A stretch of DNA of 64,000 bases from Crossaster papposus (lineage: Eukaryota > Echinodermata > Asteroidea > Velatida > Solasteridae), in the NCBI GenBank assembly GCA_037893245.1, contig JBAIAA010000702.1, forward strand, positions 620,001-684,000, given 5' to 3'. A program made the position numbers and the translations under genes. A model generated the notes under the pieces. The model had not been told where the DNA came from, searched no databases, and worked only from the letters and a program-made list of their open reading frames with translations. The first letter of the stretch is position 1. Each line of letters starts with the position of its first letter. Shown here in pieces: positions 25,110-38,317 of the stretch.

Positions 25110-25200
25110 TGGCCTTGCTCGTGACGTGTTTATCAGTCATTTGTTTTTAATTATGCAACATTTTTGCGTGTATACACGTCCTTCGGCGCAAACTGGTTAA
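25110..25200 (+). mobile_element. MITE family A, truncated old copy
   Basis: Only the right part is recognisable: CTGGCCTTGCTCGTGACGTG, TATACACGTCCTTCGGCGC and AAACTGGTTAA. It is closer to the diverged copy at 43104 than to the others. Confidence 0.6.
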
Positions 25201-26079
25201 TGCCAACAATATTAAACACCCGGCCTTTGCATTTTGGAACAAACCAAAACAAGAGCAAAGACATTGCCAAAAATTGATGCATGAACGTCTTGTGTATAAA
25301 CATTAGAATGCCGCTATACTGAGCACCGCTATACCGAACACTTCGCTATATCGAACACGATTCTTGGCTCCCAATTCTTTTGAACAAAAATACAGAACAT
25401 TGTTGTTGAAAAAGATTTAACAATATACTGGTACCGGTACACTGTTCTTAGCTCCCAATTTTCGTGTCAAAACAATACCACACATTGTTAAAAACGTATT
25501 TTAAAAAATTTGAACGCTATTTAGACCATTTTTAAACTTCTAGTGTCTTTATGTTAGAGGCCACCTGATGGATTGGCGACTGAAAATCGATATACTGAAC
25601 GATCGATATACCGAACAAATTCTGTGGATCTTGCGCTTATTGTTTATCCTCAATCCTTTTGCATCATGTTCTGTTCTCACCTCTCTTTTGTCACCCCCTG
25701 TCCACCCCCCCCCATCTTCTCCTCCCTCCTCCTCCCCCTCCCTTTCTCTTTATTGCCCACAAGATAAATGCTTGTAACTACAAGTGTAAGAACCTCCCAA
25801 TTACCAACCAATTGAGTGGAGGAGTTGTTCCAATTGACTCAGTTCCCGAACGGCCGAGTGCTAATGCCGTGCCCTTTTGTGCGAGAATCAATCACGGCGA
25901 GAGCACGAGGGAGCGTTTTTTTACACGTCTGGCTGCTCCAACCTAAACTCTCCGCCCACATAAATTGCTGTCTGTGCGCTCATGACTGCCAGTGTATTAT
26001 TTGTCCCCATCCCCCCCCCCCCCCTCCACCCCCATCTTTGTCACTCCTGATATTTATCAATTTATTTTATTTTGCCTAA

Positions 26080-26600
26080 TGTATATCAATCAGTAACGGA
26101 AACTTAGCGACGTGACAGTTGTTTTTTCTACCCTTCCCCAGCCCCGGCCCACCGTGGAGACTCAACTATTTATTTTCTTCCATACCTCTAATGGATGACT
26201 GATGCTCGGTCAATATACGTAACAGACAAGAGAGGTGATTGAATTGCGCCGCACACGGTTTGCGCATCGTCCCCTAGCCCCCTTATTACTTTGGTGCGGC
26301 GGTAACGACGTTATACCGTCAATAAATGTTTTACTTTTTCGAGAGAAAAACAAAATGAGACGTAATTGTGCGTGTATCATTGCTTTTAGTGAAATGGAGC
26401 AGCGACGTTAAATTGATTTAACACAAGGAGTCCCTATAGACTGTGGTAATTGATAGGCAACATGGCTTTACAAATGTAATTTCCGCTATCACTCTTCTGG
26501 TTTGGCTCGTCCCTTGTCGACCGACCAGCCTACAAGTATCTTATTGGTCTTGATTATGTTGCCCTCGGTGTTTGATATTTAGACTATTTTGCATAGTACC
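26080..26600. other. Non-repetitive noncoding stretch, possible conserved element
   Basis: This block shows none of the repeat families seen elsewhere and no long reading frame. It is richer in CpG (GGTGCGGCGGTAACGACGTT) than its surroundings. It might be a regulatory element, but only cross-species alignment can say. Confidence 0.2.
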
Positions 26601-26815
26601 GGTACCTGTACAACAAGGAGTGCTTATTTTCAACCCATTTCCCGACAGTTGTTAAATAACGGAAACTAGATTTATTTCTGCAAAAAGCTTGGAAATTGTT
26701 TATTTTCGGAAACAGTCATTCCAAGTTGGAACACAAAGTGTGACATTTTGCTACAATTCTATTTGCATGCCATCTATCGACTAAATTATTAAAATATTCA
26801 ATCCTGATATTTGTC

Positions 26816-27059
26816 TTAACCAGTTCGCGCCAGAGGACGTATGTATACCCGCAAAGTTCCCCCCAAATTCAAAACGGATGGCGCATAAATACGTCAGGAG
26901 CAAGGCCGGAAATGTCTGTCGGCAGTGAGCAAGGCCGGAAGTGCGTGGGTGTGCTTCCCGGTACCATTGGCCTGAACCCGCCTCGGATCGAGTTTCGTTA
27001 CAAATAATCCCGTGCCTCGGCTCGGTGATGTTAAAATAATCCCGGCGCGAACTGGTTAA
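26816..27059 (-). mobile_element. MITE family A, copy 4
   Basis: TTAACCAGTTCGCGCCAGAGG to CCCGGCGCGAACTGGTTAA, 244 bp. The orientation is reverse to copies 2 and 3. Confidence 0.88.
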
Positions 27060-27602
27060 CTGTTGGACAGAATTGGTCAAGTTTTGTACCATTGGAACAT
27101 TAGTTTCCTGAGAAATTTAATACAAAATGTAGTACTCCGTTGTAAAAAGGGGACATTGTGTCTCTTTTACATGTTTTTGTTGTGTTGCAAGATTTATTTT
27201 ACAAACCTCTGCATACTATAACTGACCACAAAATGGTTCACCATTATAAGGTTAGTGTAGATATATTACAAGGGATATGTTAAAAAACTAAGTTTCATAG
27301 TAACAAATGCACACATGGGTACAATATGTCAAATTGTTTAGAGCTACTGATTCACTTGTACAGGTATTTCAGTTAAGAGTAACTAACTTAAAGCTTGTAT
27401 GGGATCCATTTTGTGTGTTGTACTTGAACAAGCATAGAAAAACTGTTTGAAACTGGCCAAGCACAAATAAAATGAAATCCTCTAAAATATCGTGTTTTGG
27501 ATTGATTATTTACCCTTTTTCAAACATATGGTTTAAAGGAAATCAACCTAATGTTTTACCGTTCCTGAGAAAAAAAGAGAAAAAAACCTGTTGTTTACGA
27601 CG

Positions 27603-27678
27603 GACACAACGTGTACGCATACCGTACGTTCTTCTTGTCGTTTTCATTCAATGTACTGTACGATGTACACGTTGTGTC
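27603..27678. repeat. 14-bp perfect inverted repeat
   Basis: GACACAACGTGTAC at 27603-27616 mirrors GTACACGTTGTGTC at 27665-27678. Inside the loop lie the complementary stretches CCGTACG and TGTACTGTACG. No gene context. Confidence 0.6.
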
Positions 27679-27972
27679 TCTCCCATAAATTGAGCACGGC
27701 ACCAATGCACAAAAGTGGTTTCTTACACGTCCGCAAAAGACGAACACTTTCCGGATGAAATTAGACTACAGCTCTACATGTTCTTCACAAGAATAACCCC
27801 AAAAATTCCAATTTTTTAAAGGAAGGTTGTGTGAATGTTTTTTATTATACTTTTAAATGATCTTTTCAATGAGCATCATTTAGTTGGGCGATTCCAGGAC
27901 AGAGTGCCCCTTTAATATTGGAACACCAATTGAGAAAGATCCTGTACTGAATATACCCTAGGTCTCCACTGC

Positions 27973-28346
27973 TTAAAGGTAGTATACACCATTGGTCATT
28001 GCTTGAATTATCATGAATGAGTAGATTTGGGGGGTTGTATTTATAGTAAATATCGTTTAACTGAGCTGTCCGAAGTTTTAGAATCATGGATGCCGAGAAA
28101 AGCACGAAAAACAGCTGGTTTTCGAGCAGTTATTCTTATGTTATCTTTGTTTTTTCGCTCTCGCCGTCCGGCGATCGCAAGTTTTTCATTATAAAATTCT
28201 ATTTTTCGGAAGAATTACAGGATATCTAGCGCAATCATTTTGCTGGATGCCCAGAATCAACATTTACTTTCAGATGAGTAAGATATTTCTTAATAATTCG
28301 GTAGTAAATATTTTCGATATCTGCAAATGGTGTATACTACCTTTAA
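27973..28346 (+). mobile_element. MITE family B, copy 5 (fused to a family A copy)
   Basis: TTAAAGGTAGTATACACCATTGG to CAAATGGTGTATACTACCTTTAA. Its final TTAA (28343-28346) is also the first TTAA of the next element. Confidence 0.88.
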
Positions 28347-28584
28347 CCAGTTCGCGCCGGGATTATTTTAACATCGCCGAGCCTACGGGCGGGATTATTT
28401 TTAACGAAACTCGATCCGAAGCGTGTTCAGGCCGATAGTGCTGGGTAGCACACCCACGCATTTCCGGCCTTGCGCGCTGCTGACATACATTTCCGAACTT
28501 GAACTTGGCGTGTTTATTCGTCATCCGTTTTGAATTTGGGGAAATTTTTGCGTTTATATACGTCATCCGGCGCGAACTGGTTAA
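28343..28584 (+). mobile_element. MITE family A, copy 5 (shares TTAA with family B copy)
   Basis: Begins at the shared TTAA and ends GGCGCGAACTGGTTAA. One TTAA serves both elements, as expected if one inserted into the other's TTAA. Confidence 0.88.
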
Positions 28585-28655
28585 CAGAAACTGTAATTCC
28601 ACCAAATACACACCCACTTATTTCATTAATAGTCAACATTTACACCCTATGCCCT

Positions 28656-28968
28656 CCCCCCCCCCCCCCCCCCCAATTTTGTTTAATACGATCTGTCTGG
28701 ATGAAACACTTTTTAGTGTGCTTTCTACATTTTCCGTCATTGTTGCAAACTGTGCTCAACTATAGACCAGGGGAATTCAGCGACATCACCCAACCTTTGA
28801 GTATTATCTACAGTCAATATTTGTCTTGCAAGCTATATTGTCGGATTTGATAATTGAGGGGTTGATTCGGCAGTTGCCCCGGCACCACCGTGGGGTTGTT
28901 CTGCCCTTTTTTTTCCCCCAGGGCTTGGCAACCACTTGGCCACCCATTGGCAGGCACCCATCCCCCCC

Positions 28969-28994
<26 letters not shown>
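28656..28994. repeat. Poly-C run (28656-28674) and poly-A run (28969-28994)
   Basis: A 19-base C run and a 26-base A run about 300 bp apart. Between them is a C/G-rich stretch (GGGCTTGGCAACCACTTGGC) of unknown origin. The A run could be a retroposon tail on the plus strand. Confidence 0.7.
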
Positions 28995-28999
<5 letters not shown>

Positions 29000-29467
29000 T
29001 AAATAAATTAATTAAATAAAAATCTGCACCATGGACCCAAACAAAACTAAACAAATAAAATATTTGGAATCTGTCCATCAGAAAACTTGAACGGAAGTGT
29101 GAAACATCGGCAAGATCAAATATTGATTATAGAAGATATCAGATATATCAATAAGTGATATGCCTGGTTTGGTTGTAGTATTTGCTGTACTATAGGGCTG
29201 CTAACAAAAATGTTGGTTACTTTTATTCACCTCAACCTCCCCTCTCCCACCCTCTTTCCACCCTCTTCCCACTTTCACGCATTGAGCTTTATACCAACAT
29301 GAACAATGGACTTAATTCATCTTGAAAAAAAGGGTGAATAGGACCTAATTTAGGTCAGAGAAACGACTCAAAAGGTAGACATTCGCTGATTCAAATGGGC
29401 TCAGACACTTTACTTTCTCATCACCCGTTCAAATCCAAGAATATTCTCTTTTTGGCAATTTTTTTGT

Positions 29468-29707
29468 AATCAGTTCGTGCTGGAGGACACGCAAAGTTTT
29501 TCCCAGATACAAAACGGATGACGCATTAACATAAACGTCACGAGCAAGGCAAAACAATGTCTGTTACCGTAGCAGTGAGCAAGGCCAGAAAGGTTCGGGT
29601 GCTTCCCGGTACCATCAACCTGAACCCGCCTCGGATCAAGTTTCGATAACAATAGTCCCGCGCCTCGGCTTGGTGATGTTAAAATATTTCCGGCGCAAAC
29701 TGGTTAA
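29468..29707 (-). mobile_element. MITE family A, copy 6 (diverged)
   Basis: GTAATCAGTTCGTGCTGGAGG to TTCCGGCGCAAACTGGTTAA. The family interior is present with many changes and a small insertion (GTTACCGTAGCAGTGAGC). Confidence 0.8.
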
Positions 29708-30337
29708 CATACCGGGTAGTACAGTGTCAATGTTTGCACTAACAGTAACAGCGGTGCCACGACATAAAATAATGGTACTAGTCTACCATATAATAGCGCA
29801 GCATTGACCTGAATTTCATGTTTTAGGTTTACAAATGTCTGTGTTTCTTCTGTTGGATTCCATATCAGAGGGTACTGTGCTGGAGTTCGCACAAACATCT
29901 TGCCTGTCTTGAGCCCGCAAGGGGTTTCATTTTAACAAGTTCCATGGATCTCAATCAAGAATTGCTTGAAGAAAAAAAAAAATAAGAAATAAATCTGCAA
30001 ATATACGTTGAACTTCAAACTGTGAGATCACACAATGACCGCACTTTAAAATGGATTTTGATTTGACAAGGCAAAAAATAACTGAAGGCCCTGAAATGTA
30101 AAGCCATAGACGGCACAATTTCTCAAGTTTGTAAAACGATCAAGAGTGTTAAAAAAAATTGTGGACAATTGTTATCCTTGATGTGCAATGGTGGAGAAAG
30201 ACTAGGATTGTCACGTTCTCAAAACAGAGCATGGATTTGAACAAGGACAACCTTGGAGGTCAGCAAAGTTCAGCTGAAGATCGGGTTTCCCATTGTGCAC
30301 CAATTGGGAGGATGTCTTTTTTTTCAGATTTACCGGA

Positions 30338-30679
30338 TTAAAGGTAGAATACATAATTTGCAGATATCAACAACTTTTACTGACAAATTTGTAAGAAATA
30401 TCTCACTTATTTCAAAGTAAATAATGATTGTAGGCATCCAGCAAAATGATTGTGCTAACTAACCTGTAATTGTTTCGAAAATTGAATTTTATATACGAAA
30501 AATCACAATCGCCGGATGGCTTTAAGGTTGAAAACGAATGCCGTTTTGTGTTGCTTTTCTCAGCATCTACGGTAAAACAGGTACATGTAAGTTAAACGAT
30601 ATTTACTATAAAATGCAACCCCCCAAATCACCCATTCATAATAATTCAAGCAAATACCAATGGTGTATCTTGCCTTGAA
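30338..30679 (-). mobile_element. MITE family B, copy 6
   Basis: TTAAAGGTAGAATACATAATTTGC to CCAATGGTGTATCTTGCCTTGAA. The right end has drifted. The central hairpin is partly lost. Confidence 0.8.
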
Positions 30680-30714
30680 GCTAGCCAAAGGAGAAAACTA
30701 TTGTGCTGTTCTCT

Positions 30715-30919
30715 TTAACCAGTACGCGCCAGATGACGTATATTAAACGCAAAGTTTTCCCCAGATTCAAAACGGATGACGCATAAACACGCCACGAGCA
30801 AGGCCGGAAATGCGTAAGTGTCCTTCCCGGCACTATCGGCCTGAACCTGGGGTTTCGTTAAAAATAATTCCCCGCGTTGGCTCGGTGATGTTAAAATAAT
30901 TCCCGCTCGAACTGAGTAA
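30715..30919 (-). mobile_element. MITE family A, copy 7 (internally deleted, fused to family B)
   Basis: TTAACCAGTACGCGCCAGATG to CCCGCTCGAACTGAGTAA. It is about 35 bp shorter than other copies. Its last four bases (GTAA, from TTAA) are also the first four of the next family B element. Confidence 0.85.
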
Positions 30920-31280
30920 AGGTAAAATACACCATTTGCAGAAATCAACAATATTTATTACTAAATTATTAAGAAATATCCTACTCATTTGAAAGTAAAT
31001 AATGATTCTAGGCATACAGCAAAACGATTGCGCTAGATATCATGTAATTAACAAAAAAAAAAAATTGCCGGACAGCGATCGCGAACAAACAAAAATAAGA
31101 ATAACTGCTCGACGCTGGTTGAAAACAAACGCTGTTTTTTGTGCTTTTCTCGGCATCAATGACTGTAAAACTTTGAACAGGTCAGTTAAACGGTATCTAC
31201 TATAAAATACAACCGCCCAAAGTCACCCATTCATGATAATTCAAGCAATTATCAATGGTGTATCCTACATGTACCTTTAA
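30916..31280 (-). mobile_element. MITE family B, copy 7 (shares TTAA with family A copy)
   Basis: GTAAAGGTAAAATACACCATTTGC to ATCAATGGTGTATCCTACATG then TACCTTTAA. It forms with the preceding element the same B-A composite seen at 27973-28584, on the other strand. Confidence 0.85.
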
Positions 31281-33591
31281 GTGGCCCGGTGCTAGGGCTG
31301 TGCCACCCGACCGTTGATGTCACGAACTGATTCCAGATTACAGGATTGAGTATACCCATAACCAACTTTACAAATTACTAATTTTAACACGTGTAACCTC
31401 TCGGGCAATGAAAGAGAAAGGATTTGGATGACAGTTGAGAATTTTCAGCATGAAAACCAGGCTACACAGCAAAACGAAACATTTCACATTTTGTGACACT
31501 CGTGAAAGTTAAAGTTTACTGTGACTATACAGCTCACTGTTGTAGTATACATGTTCTTGTACCTGGCATCTTGCTGTATGCCCTAATGTGGTACAAGTAC
31601 ATGTAGTATTATACAGCATGGTTTGAGGGGAAGTAGTGGGACTAGTCCCGAAGTGTAGGTCAGCTCAACTACATTGTCTACCAACGTGAAAATTGTTCAG
31701 AAACATATCATGCTGTATTTGTTTTACTACACCTCATAAATATTCACTGCCTTGTCGATAACAGCCTTCGTAGATTTTGCATCTTTATTCAGCACAAGAT
31801 ATTCAAGTTCTTCTTCAATCATTAGCAATTTGTTGTTGGACTTTGTTTAACTTAGTATAAAAGGTCAGGGAGACCCTGTTGGATTCTGTGAGTTTCATGG
31901 CAGAAAGACACGAGACTTGTAAACAAATTTGAGTTTAGGGAATGCACAGGCATTTATTCGTGGGTGAGCTCAGGCTGGTCACAGCACAGTTCCTAGTAAA
32001 CTGTAATTGTGATGTGTACACCCTGTGCATGTGTCCCCACTCAAAATAGCCCAACACACAGACATAGCCCAACACATAGAACCAATGGCCAGTCATCACA
32101 GCCCTTTTCCTAAACACTGAACAATTGCATAGACCCATCTGTACCAGATCAATCAAACTTTGGCAGGTTTAGTACTGCTAGGTTCAGTACCAATAATTAC
32201 TGATTCTGTGTGTACATGTAGTTGTTGAAGTTTGTTAGGTTTGGTGTGCTTTCTAACTGAATCGGTACATTGAGTAAAAAAAACAGAAATTATTCACTTT
32301 TGTACTTGGGGTCCTTTTTCATTCATTTCATTCTTATTTTTTTGTTTTATTTTGGATCATGTGAAATCAGAACCTTGAGGTCCAAATGCCAGATTCTATT
32401 ATCTGATAGTTGCGATTCATTTCTTGTTATTATCTACTACGCATGACTATAATTTTCAATAGTATATCTTTTAAACTCCACAACTAAAACCTAAAGAAAT
32501 CTTAATTTCCAAAAGGCTTTGTAACATGTTCACCTTTCCGCCATATTTAATTCTGATTGCCAACCACCAACCACAATCCTCGGTTCAACTTTTAAGTCCG
32601 AATAGTCACGTGATCATGCCACAATCGAGGTCGCTAACATGCTGAACCCATGATCGACGACCGAAACAGTTCTTGGTTGTGCTCGCAGAAACTTGGCCCA
32701 TGCAGTGTCATCGTGTAAACCAATGAGGAGCAGTACACGTACACACAGCTCCCGTCACCAATGGCGACAGGTGTATACCTTTAAAATCTTGTCATTTGTC
32801 TTGCCCCGGCCAAGATTGTTACTCATTGAAATCGCTCATTCAAATTTAATAGTTTGTGGGTCAATTTTGCTCTGGCATGTGAAACCAAGTGATAGAAAGG
32901 ATGGGTCTGACAATGTAATTCTTAACACGAGATGCTGTGTGTTTTTTTTAATGGATGCAAGTGCTGGGCCCAATGATTGATCATACAATCTTCTTGCAAA
33001 AGAAGTCTTTTCAAACGGCGTTTTGTTCACAAAGGAGGAAAGTTAGCCTTACAGTAGATTACTTTTTATATATTTTAGTTCATGTAAACTGGCCAGTAAA
33101 CGGAAACTGTTAATTCCTTCTGTACAGTTATAGAATTAAAGTTTAATGAGAAACTTTGGAGATTTGATCTTTGAGTACATGTACATGTAGATCTGCTGAA
33201 AAAACATTATAGATCATTCAGTGGCTTTCTGAAAAGAATTGAATTTGAAATTGATGAGTTTTGCAGTTCGATTTCCTTCCTTGTGCAAAATGTGCAATTT
33301 TGTTGTAGGAATGTTACGTCCCAAGTACAGTCTGTGGTTCCAACTTTAGCTCGGATAGTTTCAACTAAAAGTGTTCCAATCGGAACATAAGAGTTTGGAC
33401 AGTCCCCGTTTAAGTTAGGACATATCTAGTTGGGTTATGATGACATCCTGACGTCCTGGCTGGACAGTTAGCCAATGGAGGAATGGTTAGCCCTTTGAAT
33501 AAGTCGTTAGCAGGGGGGGGGGGTGTTTATATAAGATCATTAGGGGTTAAATTAGGGAAGCTTTATATTAAACACTCCAAAGAAAACTATA
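31281..33591. other. Intergenic stretch without a supported gene
   Basis: AT-rich sequence with no coding-like exon and no long repeat that I can place. ACATGTAC-type palindromes recur near 31550, 31600, 32215 and 33177. Confidence 0.45.
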
Positions 33592-33748
33592 TGTGACCCA
33601 GCATGAGTAAATGAGACACTTTGAGGCAAAAATGAAAATTGAGATTTTGATTTCATCATTTAAAGCTTGTTTAGCTTTAAATGATAAAATCAAAATCTCA
33701 AATGTTATTTTTGCCTCAAAGTGTCTCATTTACTTGTGCTGGGTCACA
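33592..33748. mobile_element. Palindromic hairpin MITE family C, copy 1
   Basis: A nearly perfect 157-bp palindrome. TGTGACCCAGCATGAGTAAA opens it and TTTACTTGTGCTGGGTCACA closes it, turning at CATTTAAAGCTTGTTTAGCTTTAAATG. TA flanks both ends (33590-33591 and 33749-33750), which fits Tc1/mariner-type insertion. A second copy is at 50069. Confidence 0.85.
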
Positions 33749-35305
33749 TATTACATCACAGGCCTACATGTGTATTCATCTCTTTACCTAGATTTCCAGT
33801 CAGTCTGTACTTAAACTGTGCTTTATACTCCCATACGACTTGTGTGGCCAGTATACACATTCCCTCTATTCCATTTTGTACACTTTTTTGTACTGGTATT
33901 TTGTTCTTGTGGCACCCACTTCACAATCTGGCCAAATTGCTGCACTGCTTATCAAATGCTCTGCTGAATCAATATTGACAAAAGTCCAAAAGGGCCAACT
34001 TTTTTTTTGGTCCCAGCCTAATAGAGATACTACAGGTAATGTCCCACTTAAGAGACTAGCACTGCAAAGTTTTATCTTGTCAGAAGGAAGGATACATATG
34101 TTGCAGACGTATCCACATTTCAACTTCTCTCTTCCTCTATGCTCCTGCCACACGTACATGTACCGTACATGTACACGTAGGTTCTCGTAGTCAATAATAT
34201 CTTACAGTCCTTTCAGATCGGCCTTTAGTTGCGAGCCAAATGTATTTGGAATGACTCGGGTCAACCCAAAATTGAATTTCATTTTAGACCTACGGTAGAT
34301 AAACAAAATATTCATAAGATGGATTTTGCATTACAGTAATGTAAATCAATGTTGGGTTTTGCAGCAACGTATTTTATAAACATGGTCCCAAGTGATTGTA
34401 GGAAAACATTTACAAGTTACTTGTGTGATAACCAAACCCACTACTTCTAAATGCAAACCCTAAGTTAGGTAGAGTCTCGGTAAAGGACTTGATCAATGAT
34501 GACAATCAGTGATGATTATTTGAAGACACAGAAATTGTCGTCCTTCCCTTTGCCTGTTCTCCCTTCCAACTTCCGCGATATAAATGTCAATTTTCAGTTG
34601 ATCAGATCCGCGATGGTCATAATATCATCTCCCTGCCAGTCAGGCAATGACCGGATAAAAGAGTTGGCGTTCATACTCCATGGGACAAAATACAAAAAAG
34701 AAATTGACAGCCCACATTACACACGCACACACTCGCGCAAACACGGGGCGGACAATTAAATCAATGCTGTGTGCAGTTTTCATTGTCGTGAGCAAGTGGG
34801 CCCAGCTCCACCACGCTGTGTCAACGGTGCGGTGGTAATTTCCTTGGTAAACTACATGTGTACATGTGTACACTAGGAGTTTTGTAAAAAAAGACGCCCC
34901 ACGTTTGCCGCATCAGCTCTCATGCGCTAGGCCTGTCGAGTGGTGCTCTCCATTCTGAAGGAGGCAGGATCGATTGAGTTTAGAGGGAAACAAATTGTTT
35001 AGTTGCATTCATGGAAGATTTTCATTGATGAGGCTTTTTCTTTTACATGAAAATTCATCAAGATAAATTAAAGACTAAGATTTCATCAGATGTACCTTTT
35101 TGACATACTATACCTAAAATGTTGTCATCAATACTATTTGTTGATAGAAGCCGTTTATGTGCAATTCTTGATTACTTTTCATTAAATTTGATTGTGTGTA
35201 TGATGGAAAGATGTTTTTAGGGATTTTGTTTATTGTACGTAAAATTTATCAATTATGATCACATTGATATTTACTTTTCTTACACCAGTTTAAAGAAAAT
35301 CACAG

Positions 35306-35607
35306 TTAAAGGTAGTACATGTATGTACACAATTTGCAGATTTACTACCGAATTATTAAGAAATATCTTACTTATTTGAAAGTAAATAATGATTGTGGGC
35401 ATCTAGCAAAATTGATTGCGGTAGTAACAAAAAATCAAAAATAACATAAGAACAACTGCCTGACGCTGGTTGAAAACAAACGCCATTTTTCTTGCTTTCC
35501 TCAGCATCCATGATTGTAAAAACTTTGGATAGGTTAGTTAAACGTTATATTAATAGTATATTACTAGTTGTATAACCCCCCAGTCCATCCATTCATGATA
35601 ATTAAAG
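35306..35607 (-). mobile_element. MITE family B, copy 8 (truncated)
   Basis: Starts TTAAAGGTAGTACATGTATG and runs through the interior to TTCATGATAATTAAAGCAGGCC. The terminal CAATTACCAATGGTG part is missing, and a piece around the central hairpin is deleted. Confidence 0.75.
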
Positions 35608-36336
35608 CAGGCCTATAGTTTGAGCAATCAGAAGCACAGTGCAGATGAAATGCATTTCAATTTAACAATTTGTGTCATTTGTCACAAGTTTTTTTTTCAC
35701 TTTTTTTTCTCAAAAAGCTCCAAATGAAAACCCTCAGCTTCTTTTCTTCTCATTACAACAAGACAAAAAATAAATAAAGAATTATAATACTGATGGCAGG
35801 GTAGATGATCGAGACTTGGCTGTGCCCAAATTGAAATAAATCACCCGAAATTGGTTCTTCAGGATTCCCCCTTTACGTGCAACATCGTTTTACGCCCTTA
35901 TCAAACCGGGCCGGTCCTGATAATAAGTGACATATGCACACCATGGTGTTTTGTGTGTTTACCAACACACATTTGGCACTGGCTACAGGAAATACACACT
36001 GGTCGTAATTAGATTGCCCGTGTGCACTTAACAAAATTTTCCCCGAAGTTGTGGATTTTGTGCGAGGAGTGTTTGGGGTTCCACGGTCGAGACGGCGTGC
36101 GGGACAAGCATCCCACACTAATAACCCTTCCATGACATGGTCCTGATGGAGGTAATTGTGTTGGGGCTGTTCCACCACTAATAATCAATATGGTCTCGTT
36201 ACAATTGCCGTTTCGTGCGGTCCCCTTCTCCCTTCGCCCCACTGCGGGGGCTGCGATTTAATTAAGATACAACTATGCCTTTATTTTGACGGTGTTTTTG
36301 TGTATGTGAGTGTTTGTGCATTGTTAGCGGTTGGGC

Positions 36337-37918
36337 ACTTACTTGTGCCGAAAAGTGTTTGTTCGCAGTATTGCCGGTAATTCTGCCATAGATAATTGTT
36401 ATTTGTTAGACAGTTGAATAGGCAGAGGTGAAACAGTAGTGTTTGGATTGGCTCCTCTGGGACTCTGTACGAAGGAGTCAACATTCGGCTCCAGTGGTCA
36501 ATTCTTCTAAATTTTGAATTTTTTATTTCTATAAAAAAAAATTTCAGTAAACTTTTTTTCAGCTCGGGCCATAAAATATCGGAAACAATTGCCTAATGTT
36601 TGTCAAGCCTGACCAAGTCGCCGAAAAACATGTTGTTTGTCGGTTGGTGGGCTCTTCGTTACGAGTGGGTGCCGGACAGCTCTATAAGCCATGTCACCCC
36701 GTCCCCGACAACTATTCAAAACTGTTGTCAGAGCTCAGATTTTTTTTAAAACCATAGCGCAGTCACAGTGCGATCGTAACTCAATCGCAGTCGTAGTGCC
36801 ATCTTGTAGGCATTTGTGGCCTTCCATGGCCAATCGTGGTTACAAATCACTACGAATACTCACAACTGTTCTACGATGTTCTAAGCATCTTCTAATCGTC
36901 ATTAATCTTAGCTCAATCGGCCTTAACCAACTGTAATCGTAGAGTAATTCCTACGCTATCGTACTAGAATCGTAGTACACCGTAGCAGGTCATGATGAAT
37001 CAGTTTCAAAATCGTACAGATGTTGTGGATATATGCGTACAGAGGTCGTTGATATTCTTAGCGTCACCGTAGAATGACTGAGTATTCGTACATGATGTAG
37101 GAGGATGCAATCGGAACACTTACTCCCAATTTGCCCCAATTAAAACTGCTACGACTAATCAGGGGCTGTGGTTGCACAAATCGTGACAGTGTGACCTAGG
37201 CTTTAGGAAGGGAGGGGGGGGGGGGGGGTGCTAGTACACACACCAGTTTATTTTATCGTTTCTTGAAAATGGCGGCACACCAGGTGCCATAAGTTGACAG
37301 GATGCTTTAGACATTCACTGACAGGCCAGTAAGGTATTATATATCATAATTTAGCTGTTTATTTTGTTGAAAATTATTCCCTTTTAACCATAGTCTACAA
37401 CACTTTAGATTAAAACGTTTTCAAAATGTCATTAAATTTAGAGGAGATGTTTACATTAAAAACAAACAAACAAACAAATAAACAAAACAAACTTTTAATA
37501 CAAACGAGCAAACACCCCAACACAATTTGATGATTTCTCATTTAAGTCAAATGTTGGAGTCCCTTTCAAGAACCACCACAATTAATGAGTTTCCTTTGTA
37601 GATCTTTAGTCAAACGGCGTTATTAACCAAAGCAAACCTTTGGCCAATAGGAAAAGCTACATGTATTTTTAATCATCTAACTTGAAGAGTACACATATTT
37701 GTTTCAGTCTCCATGTGCTGCACCAGGCGAAGAGTATGCTGGCAAAATTATTTTTCAATTTAATCTGAGAAAAAAACTAAATTGTTTCGCCTGTTTTGGG
37801 CGGATACAGTTTTTTGTGTAACATAATTAGCCCAGTCGGCTGCCAAAATCCCAATAAAATATTGACCTCGTTGATTATAAGTCACCACGGGTTTTCATAT
37901 GAAGAATATTGTCATAAA
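36337..37918 (+). repeat. 1.58-kb tandem duplication, unit 1
   Basis: From GGGCACTTACTTGTGCCGAA to TGAAGAATATTGTCATAAA. Unit 2 (37919-39462) repeats it in the same order and orientation: AGGCAGAGGTGAAACAGTAG, the GTCGGTTGGTGGGCTCTT block, a cluster of ATCGTAG/CGTACAG words, AAAATGGCGGCACACCAGG and AGTCTCCATGTGCTGCACCA. No convincing coding frame is present. Confidence 0.85.
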
Positions 37919-38283
37919 GGGCACTTACCGTACATGTACTTGTGCCGAAAAGTGTTTGTTCGCAGTATTGCCTGTAATTATTTGTTAGACAGTTGAATAG
38001 GCAGAGGTGAAACAGTAGTGTTTGGATTGGCTCCTCTGGGACTCTGTACCAAGGAGTCAACATTCGGCTCCAATGGTCAATTCTTCTAAATGTTGAATTT
38101 TCAATTTATTTATAAAAAACAAATTGTCAGTGAACTACGGTACGTTACCCCACGGGCCATAAAATATCGGAAACAATTGCCTAATGTTTGTTAGGCCTGA
38201 TTAAGCAGCCGAAAAACATGCTGTTTGTCGGCTGGTGGGCTCTTTGTTACGAATGGGTGCCGGACAGTTGTATGAGCCATGTA

Positions 38284-38317
<34 letters not shown>

